Shown: positions 8,245 to 15,961 of the stretch, piece after piece | Numbering within the stretch: the first letter of the stretch is position 1 | Layout of the letters: each line of letters starts with the position of its first letter | Assembly (NCBI GenBank): GCA_002360945.1 | Contig: DERO01000052.1 | Span: 1 to 61,772, forward strand | Direction of reading: 5' to 3' | Length of the DNA: 61,772 bases | Origin: Leclercia adecarboxylata | GTDB lineage: Bacteria > Pseudomonadota > Gammaproteobacteria > Enterobacterales > Enterobacteriaceae | Position numbers and translations under genes: made by a program | Notes under the pieces: model-generated | Database searches by the model: none | Told to the model about the DNA's origin: nothing | What the model saw: only the letters and a program-made list of their open reading frames with translations

Positions 8245-8981
8245 GTACTTACTCCGTTATTTTTTTGAGGTGCGAATTCGTTTTAACGGCGCGAGAGTAC
8301 AGCACAGCGATGTGGGATGTTGTGTGTATGGGTGCTATTGGCTGAGAAGGATAAGTCGGAGCGGAAGACGGGAGAATGTCCCTGCAGGAATCGAATGTAG
8401 GAATATCTCTATGTATTTTAAGGAATAATGTTTCGTCGGTTTTTTCGATACCATTATGGGTACCATCAGCCGATAAAAAACGGCTCATTGTGGCCATAGA
8501 GTTCGGCCACTACAGCGCTTGCAAAGGTGGGCAGGGGAAGTATTGATAGAGTGAGCAGGCGACTCATAATCGTTTGCTATGTGGCTGAGAAACGACCATC
8601 AAGCATTCACACCCCACGTTGTATACACAGCAGGTTTATAAATCCTGTTATTACTTGATATGGTGATATACATCGCTACGTCTAATTTTTATACCAAGTA
8701 GCTAAAATAGCTTTCTAACCCGCATCACTACTGATAAGAGGCGTGTATACCATGTTTAGTAGAAACAACATTATCTGACACACTTAACATATAAGAATGA
8801 ATTTACTTCTGAAATTCATGTGGTTGCCTTAGACTAAGATGATACCTCGTCATTTTAATTGTTATTTTTATGCTTAATGCTGTTAAGTAATTAGGAGCGA
8901 AATTATTTGATTTGATGATGTTGATAAAAAATTAAAATGAACGTTCTAAATTATTAAATAAGTTAAATTTTATGGTGATGT
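8245..8981. other. AT-rich non-coding region spanning the island's left border
   Basis: This 737-bp stretch has no convincing gene on either strand. It contains the partial copy of the argW 3' end (8373-8395). After that the DNA becomes clearly AT-rich compared with the core genome. A partly palindromic segment near 8450-8467 (ataccattatgggtacc) could be an integrase arm site or a decayed promoter, but this is only inference. The last 150 bp probably hold the promoter of the gene that starts at 8982. Confidence 0.6.
8373..8395 (+). repeat. distal attachment-site remnant (partial argW 3' end)
   Basis: The 23 bases here match 11604-11627 (24 bases), which cover the argW 3' end, except for one missing C in the acceptor C-run (three C instead of four). 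Both copies face the same way, as expected for the two ends of an element integrated at a tRNA 3' end. The flanks on either side are unrelated. Confidence 0.7.
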
Positions 8982-10274
8982 ATGAATGAGATATTACTTG
9001 ATTTAAAGCTTGAAATAGAGAACATTGTATTAAAGATTAACTCGACGATATCTAGCAATGAGCCATTGAGTATTGCGCATGCAAATTGGTCTTTCCCTGG
9101 ATTAACAAAGAATGAATTAATATTTAGAGCGCAGGAGTTATTACCACTTCTCGATAGTTTAAATGGGGATTTTTTTGATGATTCAGATGGTCTTCTTGTT
9201 GACTACAAGAGGCGGTTAAGATTTCTTGCTGACTCAACAATACCTAATATGTGGGGTAATGCTGCACTTGCAGTTCCTAATTATTTGATTACCTTGGATG
9301 GGTTAACATACGAACTTAAGAAAAAACTTAATAGGAATCATTCTGCAGACCTACACAAAGCGGTCGGTAAAATTAGGGCTTTAGAAGCAAGGTTAAAACA
9401 GGTCGAACCGCAAACGGCATCTTTAATTTCGATGGTGGATAGAATTGAACAAGCATTTAATACTGCTGAGCAATTGCCTGCTGATATGGAGTTATTGAAT
9501 GAGTCGCGGAGTAAAATTAAAGAAATAATATCTAAGTCTAGTAGCGATTCTCAGAAAATTGAATCTGCAAAAAATGAATGTGATAGCAATATTATCCAAC
9601 TTAGAAAAATAAAAGCAGAGGCGGAAGAAGTACTTAAACGATGTGAAACAGCTTATGCTGCATCAACAAGCGTCGGACTTGCAACTGCATTCAATGAAAG
9701 ATCCAATGCACTTAACAACTCAATGAATTTTTGGATCGGTGGGCTTATTGCTGCACTTCTCATTGCGGCTGGATTTGGATCCTTTAACGTCCATGGTTTA
9801 CTTATTGCTACAGCACAAGCGGAACCATCAACGGCAGTTATAATAACAAGAATATTTTTATCTGTACTTTCTATTGGTGGGCCTGTTTGGTTCGCTTGGC
9901 TTGCCACTAAACAAATTGGACAACGTTTTAGATTATCCGAAGATTACGCATTCAAAGCTTCAATTTCTCGCGCTTATGAAGGCTTTAGAAGTGAAGCTGC
10001 TCGTATTGATAAAAATATGGAAGCTCAGCTTTTAGCGTCTGCTCTATCAAGACTCGATGAACTACCACTTCGTTTAGTAGAAACTGAAACACATGGCAGC
10101 CCTTATCATGAGCTATTGTCTTCAGACACATTCAAAGAGGCACTAAAAATCGTACCTGATTTTTCTGAGCGTATAAAAGCAATGGCAGAGCAGGCAATTC
10201 AGGCAACGAATGACGCAGCGAGAACTATTAATAAGACTATCAACAAAGCGGCCACTACTGAGAAGGTAGAATAA
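8982..10274 (+). CDS. Orphan coiled-coil membrane protein of unknown function (island cargo)
   Basis: A 430-residue product from a distinctly AT-rich gene. Residues 1-120 are mixed and soluble-looking. About 125-225 are charged, heptad-like helix (coiled coil probable). Two hydrophobic segments (about 251-276 and 285-308) are joined by a short loop and should form a membrane hairpin. The last 120 residues are helical and probably on the same side as the N terminus. No enzymatic motif is visible and I do not recognise the family. The start has only a weak GGTGA before it. The gene has its own terminator and no partner genes, so a single-gene system such as phage defence or stress sensing is possible but unproven. 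Confidence 0.8.
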   Translation: MNEILLDLKLEIENIVLKINSTISSNEPLSIAHANWSFPGLTKNELIFRAQELLPLLDSLNGDFFDDSDGLLVDYKRRLRFLADSTIPNMWGNAALAVPNYLITLDGLTYELKKKLNRNHSADLHKAVGKIRALEARLKQVEPQTASLISMVDRIEQAFNTAEQLPADMELLNESRSKIKEIISKSSSDSQKIESAKNECDSNIIQLRKIKAEAEEVLKRCETAYAASTSVGLATAFNERSNALNNSMNFWIGGLIAALLIAAGFGSFNVHGLLIATAQAEPSTAVIITRIFLSVLSIGGPVWFAWLATKQIGQRFRLSEDYAFKASISRAYEGFRSEAARIDKNMEAQLLASALSRLDELPLRLVETETHGSPYHELLSSDTFKEALKIVPDFSERIKAMAEQAIQATNDAARTINKTINKAATTEKVE

Positions 10275-10310
10275 AACATCGCATATTCAGAACTACCTTT
10301 ACACTGAATA

Positions 10311-10334
10311 GAAACCGCCCACTTGGGCGGTTTC
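10311..10334 (+). terminator. intrinsic terminator of the island cargo gene
   Basis: A 10-bp perfect stem, GAAACCGCCC-ACTT-GGGCGGTTTC, followed by TTG, starts 37 bp after the stop codon of the orphan membrane-protein gene. It isolates that gene from the downstream IS. Confidence 0.85.
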
Positions 10335-10447
10335 TTGTATTATCCTTGCCAGGGCTCTTAAGCGACTCTCTATCAGTAACCTGCTCCCCGTTGATTAATA
10401 CACCCCGATGTTAGTAATGTCTTCATAAACCACATGAGGACATCCCC

Positions 10448-10711
10448 ATGAAGAAGCGTTTTTCCGACGAACAGATCATCAGTATCCTCCGCGAAGCTGA
10501 AGCCGGAGTTTCTGCCCGTGAGCTCTGCCGTAAGTACGCCATTTCCGACGCCACGTTTTACACCTGGCGTAAGAAGTATGGCGGTATGGAGGTGCCTGAG
10601 GTTAAGCGCTTGGAGTCGCTTGAGGAAGAGAACGCCAGACTCAAGAAGCTGCTTGCCGAAGCCATGCTGGATAAGGAGGCACTTCAAGTGGCTCTGGGGC
10701 GAAAGTACTGA
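10448..10711 (+). CDS. IS3-family transposase OrfA
   Basis: An 87-residue OrfA. Its N-terminal helix-turn-helix (about residues 5-45, with SARELCRKYAISDATFYTWR) binds the IS ends, and the C-terminal leucine-zipper-like helix (ESLEEENARLKKLLAEA) mediates dimerisation. It looks intact. In this family it combines with OrfB by programmed -1 frameshifting, and OrfB here is in the -1 frame. ATG preceded by GAGGA. Confidence 0.88.
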   Translation: MKKRFSDEQIISILREAEAGVSARELCRKYAISDATFYTWRKKYGGMEVPEVKRLESLEEENARLKKLLAEAMLDKEALQVALGRKY

Positions 10712-10743
10712 CGACAGACCAGAAGCAGGAAGCCGTTGAGTTT

Positions 10744-11568
10744 ATGTGTGATGCGACCGGTCTGTCGCAACGTCGTGCCTGCAGACTTACAGGTTTGTCC
10801 CTGTCGACCTGCCGCTATGAGGCTCAGCGTCCGGCGGCTGATGCGCATTTATCAGGGCGCATCACTGTGCTGGCACTGGAGCTCAGGCGTTTTGGCTACC
10901 GCCGCATCTGGCAGTTACTGCGCCGGGAAGGCCTTCATGTTAATCACAAGCGCGTGTACCGCCTTTATCATCTGAGCGGGCTGGGCGTAAAACGCAGACG
11001 ACGTCGTAAAGGGCTAGCAACAGAACGTCTACCGCTGCTCCGCCCGGCGGCACCCAACCTGACCTAGTCGATGGATTTCGTTATGGATGCACTGGCCAAT
11101 GGTCGGAGGATCAAGTGCCTGACCTGCGTGGATGATTTCACGAAGGAGTGCCTGGCGATTACCGCCGCATTCGGGATTTCAGGCGTGCAGGTCACGCGTA
11201 TTCTGGACAGTATCGCGCTGTTTTGTAGTTATCCGGCTACGATAAGAACCGATCAGGGACCGGAATTCACCTGCCGCGCACTGGATCAATGGGCCTTTGA
11301 GCATGGCGTGGAACTGCGTCTAATCCAGCCGGGCAAGCCGACTCAGAACGGATTTATTGAGAGTTTTAACGGACGATTCAGAGATGAGTGCCTCAATGAG
11401 CACTGGTTCAGGGATATCGTTCACGCAAGGAAAATCATTAATGACTGGCGGCGGGATTATAACGAGTGTCGTCCACATTCAGCACAGAATTATCAGGCAC
11501 CATCAGAGCTTGCAGCACGGTGGCGGAATGGAAAATTTGAAGGTAAACAAACCGACATTACTAACTGA
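10744..11568 (+). pseudogene. IS3-family transposase OrfB with in-frame amber stop
   Basis: The DDE integrase (rve) reading frame is interrupted by TAG at 11065-11067, just before SMDFVMD. Family members have Trp at this place (TWSMDF), so a single TGG to TAG change explains it. The upstream part keeps the HTH_21-like region and the downstream part keeps the catalytic residues: first Asp in MDF, second Asp in RTDQGPEF, Glu in [12 protein letters not shown]. Without amber suppression no full transposase can be made, so the copy is probably immobile. Confidence 0.85.
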
Positions 11569-11603
11569 CGGTTGTATCTAATAATGGGGGCAGGTCAACA
11601 TTT

Positions 11604-11627
11604 AGAATGTCCCCTGCAGGAATCGAA
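11604..11627 (+). repeat. proximal attachment-site copy, overlapping the argW 3' end
   Basis: The 24 bases shared with 8373-8395 run from just outside the tRNA 3' end into the T-arm. Identity stops in the middle of the T-loop stem. This is the argW-side junction of the island. Confidence 0.7.
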
Positions 11628-11679
11628 CCTGCAACTAGCCCTTAGGAGGGGCTCGTTATATCCATTTAACTAAGGGGAC
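11608..11679 (-). tRNA. argW: tRNA-Arg (anticodon CCT)
   Basis: On the minus strand the sequence folds into a standard cloverleaf. The acceptor pairs GTCCCC with GGGGAC, the anticodon loop reads CTCCTAA (anticodon CCT, decoding AGG), and the T-arm is TGCAGGTTCGATTCCTGCA. The discriminator base is A. The next three bases are TTC instead of the CCA encoded in enteric tRNA genes, so the CCA end would have to be added by tRNA nucleotidyltransferase. The 3' end faces the island. Confidence 0.95.
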
Positions 11680-11754
11680 GAAGCGGCACGAGTATAACGC
11701 CATTTATACAAGGCGTTAAGCTCGCCACCGCCTGACTGCTTAAAGTGTCGCCAT

Positions 11755-12696
11755 TCAGGCCGAATTTTTATCTTCTTCCGCTTTCTCTAGCCGGGCCTGC
11801 TCTTTGGCTTTGAGCTCGGCTTTGCGCTTATTCGACATATCGTTACGGATTTGCGCATGGCTCAGCAGGGCAAAAATAAAGGTACCGCCGCAGATGTTGC
11901 CAGCCAGGGTAGGGATGGCGAAGGGCCAGAAAAACTCGCTCCAGTGGATGGTGCCGTTAAAGACCAGATATAAAATCTCTACCGTGCCCACCACAATATG
12001 GGTGGTATCGGCCAGGGCGATAAGCCAGGTCATCAGAATGATAACCACGATTTTGGCCGAACCGGCAGACGGGAACATCCACACCATGGTGGCGACGATC
12101 CAACCGGAGATAATGGCGTTGGAGAACATTTCGAGCGGGCTGTTTTCCATCACCCCGGTCCCGATTTTCACAAAGGCGTCGCGGGTGGCTTCGTCAAAAA
12201 TGGGCATATATTCAAACGCCCATGCCGCGACGCCGGTGCCGATAATATTCCCGAACAACACCACGCTCCACAGGCGCATCAGCAGGCCGAAATTGCCCCA
12301 TGTCGGGCTCTGCATCACCGGCAGTACTGCGGTGACGGTATTCTCGGTAAACAGCTGCTGGCGCGCCATAATCACGATAATAAAGCCAAAGGTATAACCG
12401 AAGTTTTCCAGTACCAGCCCGCCGGGTATGCCTTCAAACTGGACGTGAAATATCCCTTTTGCCAGAAAGGAGGCACTCATCGATAGCCCGGCGGCGATGG
12501 CTGACCACAGCAGGGCCATGGCATCGCGTTCCAGCTCTTTTTCACCGTCCTGGCGAATATGTTCGTGGATAGCCATGGCGCGCGAAGGGAGTTGGTCCTC
12601 ATCGACCTCAATCTTCTTTCCCCGGCGTTTCTCCTCGCTTTCAACTTCCAGTTCTTCAGTGTGTGTATCTATTTTCTCTTCTTTGAGTTCGTCCAT
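11755..12696 (-). CDS. yfdC: YfdC, formate/nitrite transporter (FNT) family membrane protein
   Basis: A 313-residue inner-membrane protein. It has a long charged N-terminal tail (about 1-60, Glu/Lys-rich), six hydrophobic helices typical of the FNT fold, and a charged, Ala/Lys-rich C-terminal tail. FNT proteins are pentameric channels for small monocarboxylates or related anions; the YfdC substrate is not established. The start has AGGAG at good spacing. The position beside argW and mlaA is as in E. coli. Confidence 0.93.
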   Translation of the reverse strand: MDELKEEKIDTHTEELEVESEEKRRGKKIEVDEDQLPSRAMAIHEHIRQDGEKELERDAMALLWSAIAAGLSMSASFLAKGIFHVQFEGIPGGLVLENFGYTFGFIIVIMARQQLFTENTVTAVLPVMQSPTWGNFGLLMRLWSVVLFGNIIGTGVAAWAFEYMPIFDEATRDAFVKIGTGVMENSPLEMFSNAIISGWIVATMVWMFPSAGSAKIVVIILMTWLIALADTTHIVVGTVEILYLVFNGTIHWSEFFWPFAIPTLAGNICGGTFIFALLSHAQIRNDMSNKRKAELKAKEQARLEKAEEDKNSA

Positions 12697-13011
12697 TATG
12701 GTGCTCCTGAGGTGGCTGATACCTTTAAGCGTAGCGGTTTTTGCCCCGACGCCCGTGGGTATGCTCTTAAATTCCTGTTATGGCAATAAAGGCGATACAT
12801 CCCCGGCAAAGGCCGTATAAAATTGCCAGCCTAACGAAAACCTAAAGCCAGGCTATTCTGAGATCATAAAGAGGGTGTTTTATTGCCCCGATTTGTGGTC
12901 GTAGACATCAGTAAGCGTGCTGATACAATCACTTGCACATTTACAGACGGAGCGCGAAAGCGCCAGTACGGATGGCTTTTGCTGATAGCCATACTTAACA
13001 GGGAGAAAGAT
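12697..13011. other. intergenic region between divergent yfdC and mlaA
   Basis: This 315-bp gap must contain the promoters of both divergent genes. The reading frame of mlaA extends upstream to 12883, but that part does not resemble a lipoprotein signal peptide. I see no further gene or structured element. Confidence 0.5.
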
Positions 13012-13764
13012 ATGAAACTTCGGCTTTCGGTGGTTGCGCTGGGCACCACGTTGCTGATGGGCTGCGCCAGTTCTGGCGAGCAGCAGGGGCGCTCCGATCC
13101 TCTGGAAGGATTTAACCGCACCATGTACAGCTTCAACTACAACGTGCTGGATCCCTATGTGGTGCGTCCGGTTGCGGTGGCATGGCGCGATTATGTTCCT
13201 CAACCTGCCCGTAACGGGCTGAGCAACTTCACCAGCAACCTTGAAGAGCCTGCGGTGATGGCGAACTTCTTCCTGCAGGGCGATCCCTATCAGGGGATGG
13301 TCCACTTCACCCGCTTCTTCCTGAACACCCTGTTAGGGATGGGCGGCTTTATTGACGTTGCCGGGATGGCGAATCCGAAGCTGCAACGCGAGCAGCCGCA
13401 CCGTTTCGGTAGTACCCTGGGGCATTACAATGTGGGTTACGGCCCGTATGTCCATTTACCCTTCTACGGCAGCTTCACCCTGCGTGATGATGGCGGTGAT
13501 GCGGTCGATACCCTCTATCCGGTGCTGTCATGGCTGACCTGGCCGCTGTCGGTGGGTAAATGGACGCTGGAAGGGGTGGAGTCGCGCGCACAGCTGCTGG
13601 ATTCAGACGGTCTGCTGCGTCAGTCCTCCGATCCGTACATCATGGTGCGTGAAGCCTACTTCCAGAACCATGACTTTATTGCTAACGGCGGCAAGCTGAA
13701 ACCGGAAGATAACCCGAACGCGAAAGCGATCGAGAATGAACTCTCCGAGATTGATGCGGAATAA
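13012..13764 (+). CDS. mlaA: MlaA, outer-membrane lipoprotein of phospholipid retrograde transport
   Basis: From the ATG at 13012 (GGGAGAAAG before it) the product has 250 residues. It starts with a lipoprotein signal ending in the lipobox LMGC (Cys18). The mature protein carries the conserved DPLEGFNRTMY, NFFLQGDPYQGMVHF and FRFGSTLGHYNVGYGPY regions. MlaA forms a ring-shaped channel with OmpC/OmpF that removes mislocated phospholipids from the outer leaflet and passes them to MlaC. An in-frame upstream extension to 12883 is rejected because it would bury the signal peptide. Confidence 0.97.
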   Translation: MKLRLSVVALGTTLLMGCASSGEQQGRSDPLEGFNRTMYSFNYNVLDPYVVRPVAVAWRDYVPQPARNGLSNFTSNLEEPAVMANFFLQGDPYQGMVHFTRFFLNTLLGMGGFIDVAGMANPKLQREQPHRFGSTLGHYNVGYGPYVHLPFYGSFTLRDDGGDAVDTLYPVLSWLTWPLSVGKWTLEGVESRAQLLDSDGLLRQSSDPYIMVREAYFQNHDFIANGGKLKPEDNPNAKAIENELSEIDAE

Positions 13765-13767
13765 AAA

Positions 13768-13800
13768 AGAAAAGGTGAGCGCGATGCTCACCTTTTTTTA
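13768..13800. terminator. bidirectional terminator between mlaA and fadL
   Basis: An inverted repeat AAAGGTGAGC-GCGAT-GCTCACCTTT, flanked by an A-run on the left and a T-run on the right, separates the convergent mlaA and fadL genes and can act on both strands. Confidence 0.88.
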
Positions 13801-13811
13801 TCGCTACGCGA

Positions 13812-15149
13812 TTAGAACGCGTAGTTGAAGTTGGTTCCGAACAGCCATGCCTTACCTTCAGAAGTGAAGTTATAGGCAGCCGGGCCTTCGCCCTCGGTGA
13901 AGCTGACTTTCTGACCATGCATATAAGATGCGCCCACGTCGATAGAGGCATCATCATTGAACGCATAGGTCATACCGGCGCTCAGCCACAGACGGTCCTG
14001 ATCCGGGATGGAGATGGAACGCTTGTCGGCTGGAACCGGGCTGTCATCAAAGGCGATACCAGTGCGGAAGGTCCAGTTCTTATCGTAGTAGTAAGTGGTA
14101 CCCAGCGCGATACGGTACGCATCTTTAAAGCTTTCATCTTTATAGAACAGGGTTTGACCGTTGTTGCCGGTGGCCTTCAGCTCCTGGAACTGGCTCCAGC
14201 TGGTGTAGGTCAGGCTGTAGTGGACAGCCCACTGCGGTGCCACGAGGTTATACCCGGAGACTTCCCACATTTCTGGAAGATGCAGCGACAGAGAACCGCT
14301 CTCGGTGCGGCCACCGGTACCCGACGGCAGACCCATACTGCCCAGGATGCTGTTCAGGGCCGGGTTGATGGAGCTCTTATAGTCGCCGTCGAAGTCGATT
14401 TTCACTTCAGAGCGGTAGGTCAGACCCCAGCGGTTGTTTTTATCCAGCTCATACAGGATACCGGCGTTCCAGCCGAAGCCCCATTCGTCACCTTTCAGAT
14501 AGGCAATCTGATCGTCAGGCTCGTTGATCCCATTCAGGTAGGATGGCGGTACGCGGCCGGTCAACTGACGTGACAGCAATGGACCCAGCGAACCTGCATA
14601 ACGCTCAATTTTGGCTTTCGCGTAAACGGCATCAAAGCCCAGGCCAAAGCTCCAGTTGCTGTCGAGACGATAGGCTCCGCTCAGGTTCAGGTTAAGAGTT
14701 TCCAGGTCGGTTTTACCGCCGTAGATACCTGCCCCGTAGCTATCGTTAAATTCGGTTGCCAGACCGTAGTTGGAGGTAACAGAGGCACCCCAACCAAACT
14801 GGTCGTTGATTGGCATAACAAAGTGCACGTTAGGCACCCAGGCAGTCGGGGCGATATTGTCCTGGTCTGCACTCTGTCCTGTTAAGGCGGAGTTACCCGT
14901 GACGTTGACATCAGGATCGATATAAACGGCACCGATAGAGAAGGTCGGGCGATCAAACATGGTGATCAGCGCCGGGTTACGGCTCGCATTCCCTGCGTCA
15001 TCAGCGATAGCACCTTCCCCGGAATAGGCGCGGCCCAGGCCTGAGGAAGAGAACTCATTTAGCTGAAAGCCCGCTGACCAGGCGGAGGTAGAGACGATTG
15101 CCACTGCGATTGCGAGCGCAGTTTTTTTGAACAGGGTTTTCTGGCTCAT
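13812..15149 (-). CDS. fadL: FadL, long-chain fatty acid outer-membrane transporter
   Basis: A 445-residue beta-barrel. The signal peptide ends ...STSAWSA, followed by the N-terminal hatch segment [20 protein letters not shown] and [11 protein letters not shown], and the protein ends in Phe as expected for outer-membrane barrels (NFNYAF). It takes up long-chain fatty acids by lateral diffusion, feeding FadD and the FadI/FadJ enzymes encoded next door. The ATG at 15149 was preferred to one two codons upstream because GAGG is then 8 bases away. Two FadR operators lie in its promoter. Confidence 0.97.
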   Translation of the reverse strand: MSQKTLFKKTALAIAVAIVSTSAWSAGFQLNEFSSSGLGRAYSGEGAIADDAGNASRNPALITMFDRPTFSIGAVYIDPDVNVTGNSALTGQSADQDNIAPTAWVPNVHFVMPINDQFGWGASVTSNYGLATEFNDSYGAGIYGGKTDLETLNLNLSGAYRLDSNWSFGLGFDAVYAKAKIERYAGSLGPLLSRQLTGRVPPSYLNGINEPDDQIAYLKGDEWGFGWNAGILYELDKNNRWGLTYRSEVKIDFDGDYKSSINPALNSILGSMGLPSGTGGRTESGSLSLHLPEMWEVSGYNLVAPQWAVHYSLTYTSWSQFQELKATGNNGQTLFYKDESFKDAYRIALGTTYYYDKNWTFRTGIAFDDSPVPADKRSISIPDQDRLWLSAGMTYAFNDDASIDVGASYMHGQKVSFTEGEGPAAYNFTSEGKAWLFGTNFNYAF

Positions 15150-15234
15150 GACCATAACCTCATTGAGTTATTTTTATTCAATATTTGTTACATACCGTAA
15201 CAGGAGCGCGAAGTGTAGGGTCTGTGGTAACACT

Positions 15235-15251
15235 TAGAAATCAGACCAGTG
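15235..15251 (-). promoter_or_regulatory. FadR operator upstream of fadL (distal)
   Basis: On the minus strand the site reads CACTGGTCTGATTTCTA, a good match to the FadR consensus, and appears the same as the known second FadR site of E. coli fadL. FadR represses here until acyl-CoA binds it. Confidence 0.85.
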
Positions 15252-15258
15252 GCGAGAG

Positions 15259-15275
15259 TATAGGTCTGACCAGAT
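15259..15275 (-). promoter_or_regulatory. FadR operator upstream of fadL (second site)
   Basis: On the minus strand the site reads ATCTGGTCAGACCTATA, with the TGGTCNGACC core. It lies 24 bp centre-to-centre from the other site, giving the tandem arrangement known for fadL. Confidence 0.85.
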
Positions 15276-15399
15276 GGAATGTTGCAAGTCTGTTTATTAA
15301 ATTTTACCGAGATGTTTTACGAAACGGGATCTGGTTGGCAAAATTGTGACCAGTTCAGTTACGCCGAATGGGTGATTTTTGTTTTAGATCATTTTTACG

Positions 15400-15415
15400 T
15401 GTGATATTGCTCACT
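15400..15415. promoter_or_regulatory. CRP-like binding site
   Basis: TGTGATATTGCTCACT matches the CRP consensus TGTGA-N6-TCACA at 9 of 10 core bases. Its place between fadL and yfcZ fits catabolite control of fatty acid use, but which gene it serves cannot be told from the sequence. Confidence 0.65.
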
Positions 15416-15520
15416 TACCGGCGTTTACGCCATTAACGACTGGAGCCCCTACGGGGCGGGGCGTAAAATATCAGCATCGTGTCTATTTCGCGCCATGCGC
15501 GACTACAGAGGAAATCTACT

Positions 15521-15805
15521 ATGAGTAAATGCAGTGCTGATGAAACCCCGGTTTGCTGCTGTATGGATGTGGGTACCATCGTGGATAACACGGATTGCAC
15601 CGCCTCTTACAGCCGTGTGTTCGCCAGCCGTGCCGAAGCCGAAGAGACGCTGGCCGCACTGACCGCGAAAGCCCGCGGCGTTGAATCTGAACCGTGCGAC
15701 ATTACCTCCACCTTCACCGAAGTAGATGGCGGCGTGCGCCTGGACATCGATTTCGTGTTCAGCTGCGAAGCTGAGTCCCTGATTTTCCAGCTCGGTCTGC
15801 GTTAA
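15521..15805 (+). CDS. yfcZ: YfcZ, UPF0381 family small protein
   Basis: The 94-residue product (ATG at 15521 after GAGGAAA) has the length of E. coli YfcZ. It has a Cys cluster near the N terminus (VCCCMDVG) and a compact alpha/beta pattern. No catalytic motif is visible and the function of the family is unknown. It is a monocistronic gene with its own terminator, between fadL and fadI. A longer in-frame start at 15479 lacks a ribosome site. Confidence 0.93.
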   Translation: MSKCSADETPVCCCMDVGTIVDNTDCTASYSRVFASRAEAEETLAALTAKARGVESEPCDITSTFTEVDGGVRLDIDFVFSCEAESLIFQLGLR

Positions 15806-15814
15806 TTTCCCTTC

Positions 15815-15839
15815 AACGCCCCCATTCATGGGGGCGTTT
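15815..15839 (+). terminator. yfcZ intrinsic terminator
   Basis: AACGCCCCC-ATTCAT-GGGGGCGTTT is a 9-bp stem ending in a short T-run, 10 bp after the yfcZ stop codon. Confidence 0.88.
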
Positions 15840-15916
15840 CGCTTTCGCTCTGTGGCTTCGCTCGCAATTTTTCTTCTCCCCGATTGGCTAATGTAAAAAT
15901 TTGGTTAAGACTGTTA

Positions 15917-15933
15917 TCAGGTCAGACCACTTT
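15917..15933 (+). promoter_or_regulatory. FadR operator of fadIJ
   Basis: TCAGGTCAGACCACTTT contains the symmetric GGTCNGACC core of FadR sites and lies 29 bp before the fadI start, as in E. coli fadIJ. It should repress the operon in the absence of long-chain acyl-CoA. Confidence 0.8.
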
Positions 15934-15961
15934 GCGCATTTGTTATTCACAGGGGAGCGTT

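Larger units (their letters stand above)
10377..11597 (+). mobile_element. IS3-family insertion sequence (IS407-like subgroup), inactivated
   Basis: The element is about 1.2 kb. Its ends are an imperfect inverted pair: TAACCTGCTCCCC at the left and, read inward on the other strand, TGACCTGCCCCCA at the right. It has the two-frame orfA/orfB layout of the IS3 family, with orfB in the -1 frame. No 4-bp target duplication is seen (TCAG on the left, ACAT on the right), which suggests rearrangement at one end. The right end stops 10 bp short of the argW discriminator base. Confidence 0.8.
8374..11627. mobile_element. short decayed genomic island at argW
   Basis: The direct repeats of the argW 3' end enclose about 3.2 kb that K-12 does not have at this point. 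It contains an AT-rich non-coding stretch, an AT-rich orphan membrane-protein gene and an IS3-family element that abuts the tRNA. No integrase gene is present; its usual place beside the tRNA is taken by the IS, which may have removed it. In K-12 the same tRNA carries the CPS-53 prophage, so the site is a known integration hotspot. Confidence 0.65.
15150..15520. other. fadL-yfcZ divergent regulatory region
   Basis: The 371 bp hold two FadR-type sites for fadL and a CRP-like site nearer to yfcZ. No gene is seen. Confidence 0.7.

Noticed and set aside
8249..8497. Minus-strand open frame of 82 codons over the island border
   Set aside because: It runs through the attachment-site repeat, lacks a ribosome site and has no motif.
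10373..10687. Minus-strand frame of 104 codons
   Set aside because: Antisense to the IS orfA and extends across the IS left end, so it is a shadow.
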